Shown piece after piece: positions 1-10,954 of a stretch of DNA of 64,000 nt. Position numbers and translations under genes: made by a program. The notes beneath the pieces are model-generated. The model saw only the letters and a list, made by a program, of their open reading frames with translations, was not told where the DNA came from and made no database searches. Source of the DNA: Acanthochlamys bracteata. Taxonomy: Eukaryota > Streptophyta > Magnoliopsida > Pandanales > Velloziaceae. The first letter of the stretch is position 1. Each line of letters opens with the position of its first letter. The stretch spans positions 6,991,524-7,055,523 of the forward strand of contig CM034132.1 of the NCBI GenBank assembly GCA_019914995.1, read 5' to 3'.

Positions 1-410
1 AATTGATTTCAAATCTCACCAAGATAAGCGCATTTTAGCTACTACACAACAGAAATTAAATGTGCCAGAGCTGCCTTATCGTTACTGCTAACCGCCCATA
101 TCGAAACGGAAAGAACAAACCAACCAAGAATTCACAACCAAAGCCGATCAAGAATTCAGAAGAAGATCGAGGACACAAAGAAGAGGAGATAAATCACATA
201 GGAATTGGAGAAGAAATCGTAGAACCTATTTCGGAAAAGAGAAAAATCGCGCTGATCGAGAGAAGATTGCCACGGCTCTCAAAGGAAACACCAGAGATCG
301 ACACCTTATCCTTACTCCTTATAGAAATCAAATTCGCTCCTGTTTTGGGAAATTTGAATGGAACGAAAATTATTGAAGGACAGAATTAGAAGGAAAGATT
401 ACTTGCAGAA
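1..410. other. Edge segment, possibly the 5' end of a gene lying to the left
   Basis: This stretch is richer in G and C than the AT-rich DNA that follows it from about 410. An open frame of 109 codons runs on the plus strand from 60 to 389; it is rich in Lys and Glu and I recognise no domain in it. Read on the minus strand the segment is pyrimidine-rich, like a plant 5' untranslated leader, so it may be the leader of a gene transcribed leftward out of the window. Neither reading can be settled here. Confidence 0.2.
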
Positions 411-639
411 AATTATTGAAAATTGGACTTTAGGCGGCCTTTAAAAAGTTATTATAAATAAAGTTTTTCAAAATATATAATTTAGAATTTTTTTTAAAAA
501 TGAGTTTTAAATTTTTTATTTAAAAAAAATTTATATATATAACTTTTATAAAAATTATAAAATATATATAATTTATTAAAAATATGAATTATTTATTAGA
601 AATGATAAGTATTTTACACGAAACGTAATTTTACTAGTG

Positions 640-1200
640 CTTCACGACAGCAACCTAATAGTCGACTTCTTCATCTGCGGTTTTCAAGAGTTCATTCACT
701 ATTTACTATTTCCAATTTCTCTTTATTTTATTGAGTTGCATATTTGAAAGAGAGTGATACAAATTGAGTTAAGTAGAGAAGAACCTTTGTAAAAGCTCAA
801 ATCACTGTAATACTTGTATTGAGTCTGGGGGTACACTGAGAGTGATAAGGGCTTGGATAGAAGCATTCTCAGTGTGCTATATTTTGTAAGACCGACAAGG
901 TTGCGGTCAGGACAGACTTGGTAAGTCTACGAGGCTGAGGCAAGTTTGCCCTGCGAAAAAAACTTGGTTGAGGCGGAGGCATTCGGATGGAACGTTATGT
1001 CTGGGGAGGTGGAGTGTTCTAATGGAAATGTTGAATCTCGGAATTTGTAAAACTTGATAAGAAGATAGTGTAGATCATTCTTGGCGAAAAGTGAGCCGAA
1101 CCATGTTAAAAGTTATTGTATGCTTTTTACTTTGATTTTTATGCTTCGAGCTAACGTCAAGAACTAACTCAAGCTTTCTGCAAGAAAAACAGCAAGCAAA
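640..1200 (+). mobile_element. Possible eroded LTR fragment (Ty1/copia-like), fossil
   Basis: The stretch has higher GC than its surroundings. Its order of features recalls the R-U5 part of plant copia LTRs: repeated short words around 'gagtctgggggtacactgag', then a pyrimidine-rich tail with 'gtatgctttttactttga'. I see no paired repeat, no target duplication and no internal domain in the window. It is at best an isolated broken piece. Family and age cannot be given with confidence. Confidence 0.22.
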
Positions 1201-1455
1201 TAACTAACTATTTTAACCGCCTGTTTAATACTTTATCTAACTTCCTATTCAGTATAAAAAAAAAAAAACAAACAAACAAAATAGCAGACTGATTAGCTGC
1301 TGCTTTTATCTGGATTTAGAGCAACGAAAATAGTAGTAAAAATAGCCAGCCACTCTAGCTACTATTTTCTCTCTGTTTATTAACATGATTTCACATGTAG
1401 GTAGAACCGCAGTATAAACAACTAGTTACTCAGAAACTATTTTCTCACTATTTAC

Positions 1456-2194
1456 TATAGTTGTAAGAACCAGACCGGACATCGAACCGAAAAATTGTTC
1501 GGATCACGGTTCTTGAATCAAACCGTCGGGTCAACCGGTCGAACCGTCAGGTCAATGATATTAAAGCATTTTTAATTAATAATAACAATAATTACAGTAA
1601 AAAATTTATTGCCAATGATACTACCAATAATAATAGCAATAGTAATCATAGTAAAAAATTAAAATATTTTTATTATAGCATTACTATCAACAACAACAGC
1701 AATAATAATCACAGTGAAAATTAAAGTATTGCCACCACCAATAACAATAATAACAACTAAAATTTATAATAATAAATATTTAAATAAATTAGGAGATTAG
1801 AAAAAAATAAAATCATAAATAGAGAAATCATAAAAGAGATATAACAAAATTTTTTAGGTATACATATTTGATTCTAAATATTTTACAATATAAAAATTTA
1901 AAAATCACTAATAATTGATATTTATAAATAAGATATAAGCAATTATATTTTTACATTATCACATTCAAATACAAAATTTAAACTACATATTATTTTTCAA
2001 AATAGGATTATTAATAATTATTTTTGTATTAAATATGTCATCAATTTAAAATTTTTTAATTAATTTTTTAATATTTTTTAATTAATTTTTAAATATTTTT
2101 TTAATTAATTTAAAAAAAAACGGTTTTTTGCAAACCCAGATCGGTTTATCGTCCGGGTCGACTCGGACGGGTCGATCCGGATCTGCCAACTATG
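1456..2194. mobile_element. Non-autonomous hAT-type transposon, 739 bp
   Basis: The element is bounded by an 8-base direct repeat, CTATTTAC, at 1448-1455 and 2195-2202, which is the target duplication size of hAT elements. Its ends are short inverted repeats: TATAGTTG at the left and the complement of CATAGTTG at the right. Just inside both ends lie GC-rich words (gaaccgtc, gggtcaaccgg; cgggtcgactcgg), while the middle is AT-rich with AATAATAA-type simple sequence. There is no open reading frame of note, so it must have been moved by a transposase made elsewhere. The perfect duplication suggests a fairly recent insertion. Confidence 0.75.
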
Positions 2195-2202
2195 CTATTT
2201 AC

Positions 2203-3186
2203 AGAAAAGTTGTATATATAGTGTAACAGCAGCCTAAACAGTGAGATACTTTATCTACTATTTTGTGACAATTTGGTAAAATTTTTGTTAAATTTGATAT
2301 TTTATTTACAATTCAATTCATCTATCCTCTCTTAAATTGTTTGACAATATTCCACGGTTAATTTAGTAACATTTGTAGAATTATAAAAGATGAAACTAAA
2401 AGGGAAAATACTAGGAACAAGAACCAGAAACTAAACCTACGCACAAGTTTGCTGAGTTTATTATCATGTTATATGTACTGATAAAAGCATATGGAAATAC
2501 TTATAACGTGCACCACTAATAACAAATGATAACCTTCGGTAATTCAACTACATTACCAAAGTCTCTTCTGTTTCTCTTTTTCTTTGAAAAAACCATCATC
2601 CACACGCAAGGCAACACCCAACAAAACCCATGACAGATGATTTTTGTTAATATATAATAACGAAACAACGAATTGTAAACGATTATATTTCAATGCCAAA
2701 TACACAAAGGTAAGAATTGCTAAACAGAAATTAAGGAGAAGCCAATTTTACCATATTATATCTTTATAATCTTGATCAGCATTCTCACTAGCCCAGGTAT
2801 AGATAATCAAATAGCACAATCAGAATCATTCACATCGATTGGTCATGCTACTTTTAAAGAAAAGTGCACTATTTCAAAATGCATTTGGAAACCATAAATC
2901 ACCCTCCCATAAAAGAGAACGAGTATAATCATCCGAATAAGCATTAACACAGTTTCCTAGTAGCTAAATACACAATTTATTCAAGTTGCCAAGTTCACTC
3001 CAATAGTGAGACTTAATGATGGGTAACCCAAAGGTCCACAAGTTCACAGTAGGATCTGCCTCTCACTGCAAATCAGTAGAAACATCCAATTGCAAGGAGA
3101 TTGTAAGTGGGCAAACTATAGAATGATCTTCGTCAAGCATGAACAAAGAGAATATTGAACTTTCTTCTTTTGTAGTAACATCATGA
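2203..3186. other. Spacer downstream of the deacylase gene
   Basis: No gene is seen. The stretch should hold the 3' untranslated region and polyadenylation region of the minus-strand gene ending at 3187 (rightmost few hundred bases). The remainder is AT-rich spacer with no clear repeat. Confidence 0.5.
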
Positions 3187-5175
3187 TTAACCATCATGAC
3201 CGGATTCAGGAACAATCCTGGCAATATCAATAATCAGTATAGTGTGCAACGAAGAGAGTAACCAAGTGCAAAGGCAAGCTATGGGAACTACTTGAAACAA
3301 GCTATATGATATCGATGATAAGTTTTCAACATCAATGGAAACTGGATGAGTATAGACAGCACCCACCTATCTTTTGATGAGTCAAGTTGCATTGTGACTG
3401 GACCATCATTAACTAAATGAACCTGCAAAACTCAAACCCAACTTTTGCTCTAGTAACCAGGATGGAAACAAAGAAAAACTAATAGTGCAGAACTCGAAAG
3501 TTCACAAACCTTCATCATTACTCCAAACACACCATCTGCCCAATGCAATTAACAAGGAAACATTTTAGAAATCAAGCAAACAAAAGCAGGTCTTAAGTTA
3601 TTCTTAAGCATTCTCAATACATAAAACAAAATTCTGTTAGCTTGTCAACAAATTCAAAACAACAGCTTAGGCGGTAGTCTGTGTTACCAGTAACTGCATT
3701 AATGATGAAATGGAAAGGAACTGAACCAACCGTTACACGAACTAAATGCTAGCCCAGGATTGACATAAATAATGCGGTGTTTCATACAGCTAAAAGTATT
3801 GACATTAAGGGTATGCAATAAGTTGTGCAATGAAATTGAGTTACTAATTGAAAGGTGCCAATTAGGATATAAGTTGCAGAAAGCAGTGACATGTTCCATA
3901 ATTCAATTGAACTCGAAGAGCAGACAACACACTATTAGGTACAAACAGATTGTTGTGCTGCACTGACATGCATACAGACTTTTATACTTTATTCAGTGAT
4001 GCAGAAGAAAGCACCAGCCCATACACTAAGGTATGGCTCTAATGTGAGTACTAACTTAAAACTTGTCATTATGCAATTAACTTTACGACAAAGTAGTCCA
4101 CTTACTACAACAACCACAAATATGATGCCTCATTGGTGCACAGCATGACATTTTTTACCTTTGACAGCGTCTGAAGAATATGATTTCTGGAACTTGTCAA
4201 CTACTGAAGCATAGAAGAGCCTTGCCTTCTCTGGTGGCATAGCAACATGAAAATCTGGCTTGTTGCCCTTCAGAATACCATATAAAGTGAACTGACTGAC
4301 TGAGAGATCAACAATGACAAGAAGGGTTGAAAATAAATGTAAGCAAAACCACAATTAAGTTGTTATCTAACAAAACATGCCACTGAAAAGTAACACAAAA
4401 AAAGTTGTACCATAGACATATTGCATACCTAGCAGGACCCCTAAGTTGCATTGCATGACCTGGACATCGAAAAATAAAACAAATTTCAGGGAAATCATTT
4501 TTCAGAGAAATAAAAATAAGGTACTCATCAGAGACAAATCTGTGGAGTTTCAACCTAATGGTTTTCTTTTCTTGTCTATATTTTTTGCGAATACATTAAT
4601 CAAATCGGAAAGTAGAATGACTGAGGTGCTCACACTTTGATCCCATGTCTTTCCACTTTTCTCATTTGGAAATAATCTCATATTTAATACCTTCCTGCAA
4701 CTGCAATCAACTCAAGAGGATTTTGTCAAACCAAACTTAATACAACTCGCACATCTAACCAAGTAGATAATAGCAAAGATTCAACTTAATACTCGCAGTG
4801 ACACGATCCTCATCTTTACTTGACCATCAAAAGCTTGTGAGACTCAACGATCGACAAAATCAATTTCCACGACTTAGAGAAAAGTTGTAGAGAAATGATT
4901 AGATACATACATGTAATCGGCGTCCGACTCGTGGATCCCAATGAGAACAAGAAGACCCCGCTCGATCCCCGAAACTACATGGGCGTCCACCTGCGAAGCC
5001 CAAACCGAACAGACTCGATCAAATTAAACAACACCAACAAATTCTTCCAGAAAGCTATTGCAATTTATATAAAGAGAGAGAGAGAGAGAGAGATCATAAA
5101 CAAAACAAAACCAAAAAAGAAGGGGATTATCACCTCGACTCTAGCGGAGGCAACTCTCTGGATTACTGCCCTCAT
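3187..5175 (-). CDS. DTD: D-aminoacyl-tRNA deacylase (DTD), 8 exons, 157 aa
   Basis: The enzyme cleaves D-amino acids wrongly attached to tRNA and so protects translation. Minus-strand exons are 5175-5134, 4990-4911, 4700-4634, 4459-4429, 4299-4159, 3535-3510, 3422-3367 and 3217-3187. All junctions are GT-AG and phases agree, giving 157 codons plus TAA, the usual length for this single-domain family. The start MRAVIQRV is the family's conserved N-terminus. The catalytic SQFTLYG motif lies at residues 75-81 and the Gly-cisPro motif, NDGPVT, at 134-139 (G136-P137); both are intact. An oddity is residues 22-27, GIERGL, where relatives usually have IGPGL or IGAGL. The last exon (IVPESGHDG) is poorly conserved and therefore the least certain. 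The protein is expected in cytosol or organelles; no targeting peptide is visible. Confidence 0.93.
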
Positions 5176-5573
5176 TTTCTCTTGCTCACTCACGCTGCAG
5201 ACTCCAGAGGCCGTAGCAATTTGAGTGGTTAGATGGATCGCCGATCGCCACCGCTAGACTGCTGCGTCGCAGAAAGGTCCGTTCCCTTTCGAGTTGATTC
5301 TTGTGGTCGTACCCGATTGATTTACTTACTCTTTGGAACTGTCCAGTGACCAGTTGTTGGCTAATACTTTTGACAATTGAAATCACTCTCATGCTGCAAT
5401 TATTCCACAGACAAACCTTGCAATTAACTTTTATGTACTCTTGAATACAACAAACAACGATAGCAACCAAACGTTATCAGGATCGACTACATCAATCATT
5501 TGACGCCGACATTATTGTGCTTTCTTCGTTGTCGATAAAATCCTCAATCAAGCCACTGATAAGTAGTTCTTTT

Positions 5574-5608
<35 letters not shown>

Positions 5609-6069
5609 AACGCGGTTTTTATCTAACCCTCCTGACAATTAGCAAAGAAGTATACTATACATCAAATTGCATCTTCGAAGTACGCATTCAAAATTACCGT
5701 TCGCATTCTCATAAGCTCTATTTCTCTCTTACTTATGCTCAAGCATGTCTAATTGTAGCAGTTGACATGCTCCAGTTGCATGTCCACTTACATGCTCCGG
5801 TTGTTATTTTCATGATTTTGTTAAAGTAAAAAGAATATAAAAATATAAATAAAATACAAATAAAATTAGCAACATAGCTGAAAATTAACTCAACTGAAGA
5901 TTATTGGGGTTAACTAGTGTTAGTGCGTTATTGATATTAATATTTGAGTAGTGAAATCAATATCAGTTTAAAATGTGTTTTATAGCTCTTTTTCACAAAC
6001 AAAAAATCTAAAGGGAGCATTTCACACGTTTTATTTTTCATCTTATTTATCTTCTCCTTTTATTTTTTC
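5176..6069. other. Upstream region of the deacylase gene with a 30-base T run
   Basis: About 5176-5330 is the likely leader and promoter of the minus-strand deacylase gene and is GC-richer than the rest. A pure run of T lies at 5578-5607. Read on the minus strand it is a poly(A) of 30, which could be the tail of an old retroposed sequence, but I recognise no body upstream of it. The remainder shows nothing. Confidence 0.45.
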
Positions 6070-6077
6070 AACCAAAT

Positions 6078-6930
6078 TAGGGGTGGCAATATGAATTGGT
6101 GGGTCGGTTTTGGATCGACCCATTTAATAACTGTGTCAAATTCGTTCAACTCTAACTCAATCCATGAATTTATACGGGTCAAAATTGTCAACCATAATCC
6201 AACCTACTAATAACCCGATCAAATTCGGATCGACCCATTTAATAATTAAAATTATTAATTATATATTTTTAAGTTTCAACGAAATTATAAGATCAGTTCG
6301 AATGAAGATGTACGATATTTTTACTGACGAGATATAATTATGTCCGACAAAATATGCATTTCTTAATGTCTTTATCGGTCCTTAAAATATCCAAAAAAAA
6401 TTATTATTTTTATTTTTTAAAAATATATGATAACAGTTGAAATTTATGATTATAAATACATATTAATAATTTCGATAAAAATTTTGATAAACATATCTAT
6501 CTAACAAAATTTTTATAAAAATCTTTATACGAAATCTAAAATCGTCATTAAAAATACCTACAAAGTAATACTTTCGATAATATTATAATTTTCATCTTAT
6601 ACTATTTTACTAAAGTATAAAAATAAAAAATTAATTATAAATACAATATAATTTAATAGTTTGTAAATAACTATTATCGATTATTTTTATTATTAATATT
6701 TTATTATACGGTAACAAAAAATAAGAATTATTCTTTCAAAAAGTGACATTTCGGATTGGTGGATTAATTTTGGATTAACCCGAATCGACCCATTTAATAA
6801 TCGAGTCAAATTCGTTCAACCCTAACCCAACTTATATATTTATACGGGTCAAATTTTCCAACCCTAATCCTGATTAAACAAATCGATTTTGGATTGAATT
6901 TTCGAGTCGGGTCATATATTGCCACCCCTA
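6078..6930. mobile_element. Non-autonomous hAT-type transposon, 853 bp (copy A)
   Basis: The terminal inverted repeats are TAGGGGTGGCAATATGA at the left and, complemented, TAGGGGTGGCAATATATGA at the right. Flanking 8-base repeats are AACCAAAT (6070-6077) and AACTAAAT (6931-6938), 7 of 8 matching. Inside each end are words made of 'gggtcgg', 'gatcgaccc' and 'aattcgttcaac', followed by an AT-rich core. It carries no coding sequence. It is the same family as the element at 55834-56691, which lies in reverse orientation; the cores share long stretches such as the segment around 'gtccgacaaaatatgcat'. Confidence 0.85.
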
Positions 6931-6938
6931 AACTAAAT

Positions 6939-9666
6939 AAAATAAGAGCAAACAATTATTTATCTCTTTCCTCTTCTTTGTTACTTTCTATTTCATTATT
7001 TTTTCTCTTTTCTACTATTTTATTACGTAAACACAGCGTTAATCGAAGTCATTTCAACCTTCCTTCTAATCATGTCATTTCGTATATTTTTTTACGCATG
7101 CTCCTCTAATAAATAAATATATATACATACATATTATATTTTTCCTACACATTAATATTTTAGTACTTCTATGTTGGATGTACTGATTGAAAGTTATTGT
7201 ATTAATGCCTGATTTAATTCTTGAACGTTTTTTCCCCTTAAGCTTTGCCATTCCAAATACAAATTATTAAATATGAAATGGAAAAACAAATAATTATTTT
7301 TTTATATTTAATAATTCTGTATAAATAGGCGTTTATCGGGTTTCCAATCCTAAATTTTCTTGGGATACTTTACAGTACTTTTTATCTCTATTTTAATCTA
7401 ATTTTTTAATTTATAGTTTATAAATTTTTATAATATAAAATATTTTTTTATTTTAAAATATAAAATTTTATGTAAACATATAAAAATATTTTATATTTTA
7501 TTATAATTTTACAGGTATTTTTTGTTTTAAAACTTCATTTCATAAAAACATAAAATTATTATTTATTTAAATCATTTTATTTAATTGTTTTTTAAAATAA
7601 ATATATATAATTTATTTCTAAATTAATTAAAATATTCTTTTTAAAAATTTTATTTCATAATTAATTCCTAATAATCATCTGCACTTTCATAAATTTATTT
7701 CATAACAGATATTCAGAAAATATCTCAAAAGTACACTTACCGTTTAGAATTATTTAGAAAATAAAATTTTTTTGAAATAGAAAATATTTTTTTTTAAAAA
7801 AATAAGTTTTATTTTTTACTTTTAAAAATAATAAAAATATATAATAAAAAATTTCATTACGTAAAATTATTTTATATTTTTTAAATTTTTAAATAAAATT
7901 TTTAAATATTTATAAAATATATATTAAAAATATAAAATAAAAATTAAAAAATTTTCTTGAGAAAATAGAAATCTAAAAACACCACAGAATAGGACTGAGA
8001 ATTGGAGTTAGACACGCAAAACAAGGCCATCCATCATTATAAAAATTTTTAGCGTAGGACTGAGTATTGGAGTTAGACACGCAGAACAAGGCCATCCATC
8101 AAATAAAAAACTTCTTCAGCATTTTGGATAACTTCCCCTTGCAAACCCACGAAATCCTTTAGCTTCTCACTTGAGATAAAAATCTTTAAAATATGGGCGT
8201 TTGGAAGTCTTTATTGAATCAATTTTTTTAAAATTAAAAAATTTATTTTATTAAAATAAAACTTATTTTTTTAATAAAAATATAATAATCAATATAAATT
8301 TATATATATAATTTTTATTATTTATATTTTTAAATAAATTATATACAATATTGTAAAATTTTATTTAAAAAAGTGAAACGAAAAAAATGTTTTGGAATGG
8401 AATAAAACGGAACCTCACTTACTTCTCCTACGAACATATGGAATGTTTAGAAATATTTTTAAAAGAAATTCTAAATAAATATTTTACAAATAAATTGTTT
8501 TATCTTAAAATAAAATAATATACAAAAAATTTTATAAAAACTTTTGTATTTTTAAATTTTAAAATATTACAAATAATTTATTAAAAAATATTGAATAAAA
8601 AACTAAAATAAAAAAAATGAATTAAAAATTTAACCAAACTGCTATAGATAGAGACGGTAGTTTTTTCGTTTTCTCCCTCTTCCATTTCAATTCTTCTTTA
8701 ACAAAGGGTACTTGGCAAAAGACTTCATAACTCAACAAACTCATTCATTTTTTCAAATGAATACAAATTTAAACATCTTCTTTCAAATCCAACTAACCCA
8801 AATCTCTCATATAAAATTTTAAAATAAAACATTAATCCTCGTTCTGTCAACTAAAAAATTGAAAAACCAAACCTAGCTAATAACTCAAAAAAGATCGTTT
8901 AAATAACTCTACCCTCATATTTTTATTTTTCTTACTTTTCTTTTTAAAATAAGTTTCTCTAACCTTTATTTATCAGTAAAGATCAAAATATTCTCTTTCA
9001 ACTAAACGTCCTAATCTGAACTCTCTCCATAATATTCGATTTTTTTAGTATCATAATGTAACTCTGAATGCATTTATAAAAGATTTTGATCAAATATTAA
9101 TTTAAAAAATATTATGGATATCTGTTGCATGCTTTAAGAAAAGTTAACACCAAACGAACCTCATATATAATACAAATTTACTGTAAAAATAGATAAAATA
9201 TATAAAAAGTTTTGAAAAAAATACACTTAAGATCGTAGAGTACATATCAAACTTAGTCCCAACAGAATCGCACAACTTAGTTTATAATAAATATTATGAA
9301 ATATTTTAAATTCTTTAATCAATTTAGTTAGGATAGTAGTTTTTCATCTAAGAAACTCGAGCTATAAGTTCTAAATTAAGGAATTATTATAAGATTTTAA
9401 AAGATCTACTTTAACTAATGATCCATTGTGATCTTGTGCTATATATGTGACACTATTAGATCAATTCCGACTCTTGCGACCATGTTGTGCAACTACTGCG
9501 ACCAACGGGATCCAACATGATGCACTTGGATCCAACAAGGTTGCAATGGTCACACTTGATCCAACAAGATCGCACTTGGTTACAACAAAATCATACTGGT
9601 TGTATGTGAGTTAACTAGGATCACGTTTTTATAAGTATTTTGAAAATTTTCAAAAATTGTTATAAG
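6939..9666. other. AT-rich spacer with a 45-base direct repeat
   Basis: No gene is seen. The stretch is mostly A and T with many small palindromic AT segments, probably decayed MITEs, for example around 8190-8440. A 45-base sequence beginning 'aggactgag' occurs at 7991-8035 and again, with two differences, at 8056-8100. From about 9470 to 9620 there are degenerate repeats of the type 'gatccaacaagatcgcac'. Confidence 0.5.
7991..8100 (+). repeat. Direct duplication of about 45 bp
   Basis: Two copies of one sequence (7991-8035 and 8056-8100) are separated by 20 bases of AT-rich filler. Each copy contains 'ggagttagacacgca' and 'acaaggccatccatc'. The copies differ at two visible positions. This is a local tandem-type duplication with a spacer, function unknown. 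Confidence 0.8.
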
Positions 9667-9925
9667 CTAGCTGATTAGCATAGTGGTCTCTCGTTCAAGA
9701 GGCTTTAGGTGCTGACCCATTTTGATATGATTTGTGCAATCCTGTTGGGTCCAAGTGTGACCACATTGGATCACACAAGTGGCGCAATAGGATCGTAGTG
9801 GTCGCACTTCGTTTAATAGGATCGACAACACAGTGTTATATTGAATCACAACTTATAATAAAAGTTTTAAAAATTTTAACAATAAATTTGAATCAAGATA
9901 CAATATCACTATGCTAACCAGCTAG
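9470..9925. repeat. Foldback element with tRNA-like ends and degenerate GATC-rich repeats
   Basis: A 19-base sequence at 9667-9685 (CTAGCTGATTAGCATAGTG) is matched in inverted form at 9907-9925 with one difference, giving a 259-bp foldback unit. The left end also resembles the 5' part of a tRNA: an A-box-like 'TAGCATAGTGG', a hairpin at 'ctctcgttcaagag', then 'ggtgctgaccc' where a B box would lie. Between and to the left (from 9470) are loose repeats of 'tggatccaacaaggt' and 'gatcgcacttggt'. Related words recur at about 13940-14180. It may be a SINE-derived or foldback MITE; I cannot say which. Confidence 0.5.
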
Positions 9926-10954
9926 ATACTTAGCATATTTTTTAAAACTTCTTTTTTTGTATTTTCATCAACTTTTCTTAACTCCCTTTGATATTATCTT
10001 TTCAGACATGTAAAGAGATAGTGATGGTATTTTTCAACCAATATTTAATCGAAAATTTTCACAACTGCATTCCAAATCATATTGTAAGACTGAAATGAAG
10101 ATCAGCTTTGAATCAGTGAAAAGAGTTCAGATTAGGATTTTTAATTGATTAAGGATATTTTGTTTTTAAGGCTAAATGAGTTTATTTTGAAAACGGAAGT
10201 TTAGAGAAACGAAAAGAGAAAGTATGAGGATCATTTAGCTAAACTTAGGTGCCGGTTGGTATTGCTTAGAATTTTTTTAAATTTTAATATTTTATTTACA
10301 TTTTTTAATAAAATTTTTATAATATTTTATATATTTAGATACAAATTTAGAAAGTATAACAAATTTTATATTATAAAATTATTATTTATTTTATTAATTT
10401 TTTAAGATAAAAATATATAGCATTGTTGACAAAATATTTTTTATTTTAGAAAAAAATTTTTAAAAGTATTTCCAACAGTTAGAGCTTAGAGGGAATGTCT
10501 AAAGAGCTGGATTATAACTTTCAAAAACACTTTCAACCTCTGTAGAGAGGCTGCTTCAGGGGTGTTTTGCTAAATTTTTTGTAATTTTTAAGTCAAAAAA
10601 AAGCTCTACATAGTTAGGGGGAATGGGTTACCAGTCTTTTAACTTTTTGAAGTCTTTTTTTTATAAAGAGAAAAAAAAGTTTGAAGAGAGCTTCGTTAAA
10701 CATGCTTATCCACTAGCAGCCCAACTCCAGACAGTGAAACGGATAGAAAGAAAAGAATAAAAAAACACACGCGTACAAGACAACAAAAGAAGTTAAAACA
10801 CTTCTCTCCTGCCGGACAAGTCCGAGACGTCACGGTACTCTCGTCGTCTCCCTCTCCACTGAAACATGGAAGGAACGCAGTAAGGACAACAGTGTCCGAC
10901 TATTTTTCTTTTTATCCTTCGTTCTCAACGAGAAAGAGAGTCACTACTAACGAG
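9926..10954 (+). promoter_or_regulatory. Upstream region of the homogentisate dioxygenase gene
   Basis: This kilobase precedes the HGD start codon. Its left half is AT-rich and contains a MITE-like segment at about 10250-10482. Closer to the gene, a 'gacgtcac' word at 10825-10832 is an ACGT-core, CRE/C-box-like site of the kind bound by plant bZIP factors. The leader is pyrimidine-rich around 10800-10860. Promoter function is inferred from position only; the bZIP site rests on one short match. Confidence 0.35.
10250..10482. mobile_element. Small MITE-like element, about 230 bp
   Basis: The imperfect inverted ends are 'ccggttggtattgctt' at the left and the complement of 'aaaagtatttccaacag' at the right, enclosing a very AT-rich core. 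The overall look is that of short PIF- or hAT-derived MITEs whose ends carry a GTTGG or GTTTGG word. No clear target duplication was found, so the exact limits are uncertain. It lies about 470 bp upstream of the HGD start codon. Confidence 0.4.

Noticed and set aside
60-389. 109-codon plus-strand open frame at the left edge
   Set aside because: It is charged and low in complexity with no recognisable domain; the opposite strand looks more like a 5' leader. Not called as a gene.
5578-5607. Poly(T) run as the tail of a retroposed gene or LINE/SINE on the minus strand
   Set aside because: No body, target duplication or coding remnant could be recognised next to it.
9470-9840. Regularly repeated words considered as a CRISPR-like array
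   Set aside because: The words are degenerate with irregular spacing, the context is plant nuclear DNA, and they fit transposon internal repeats.
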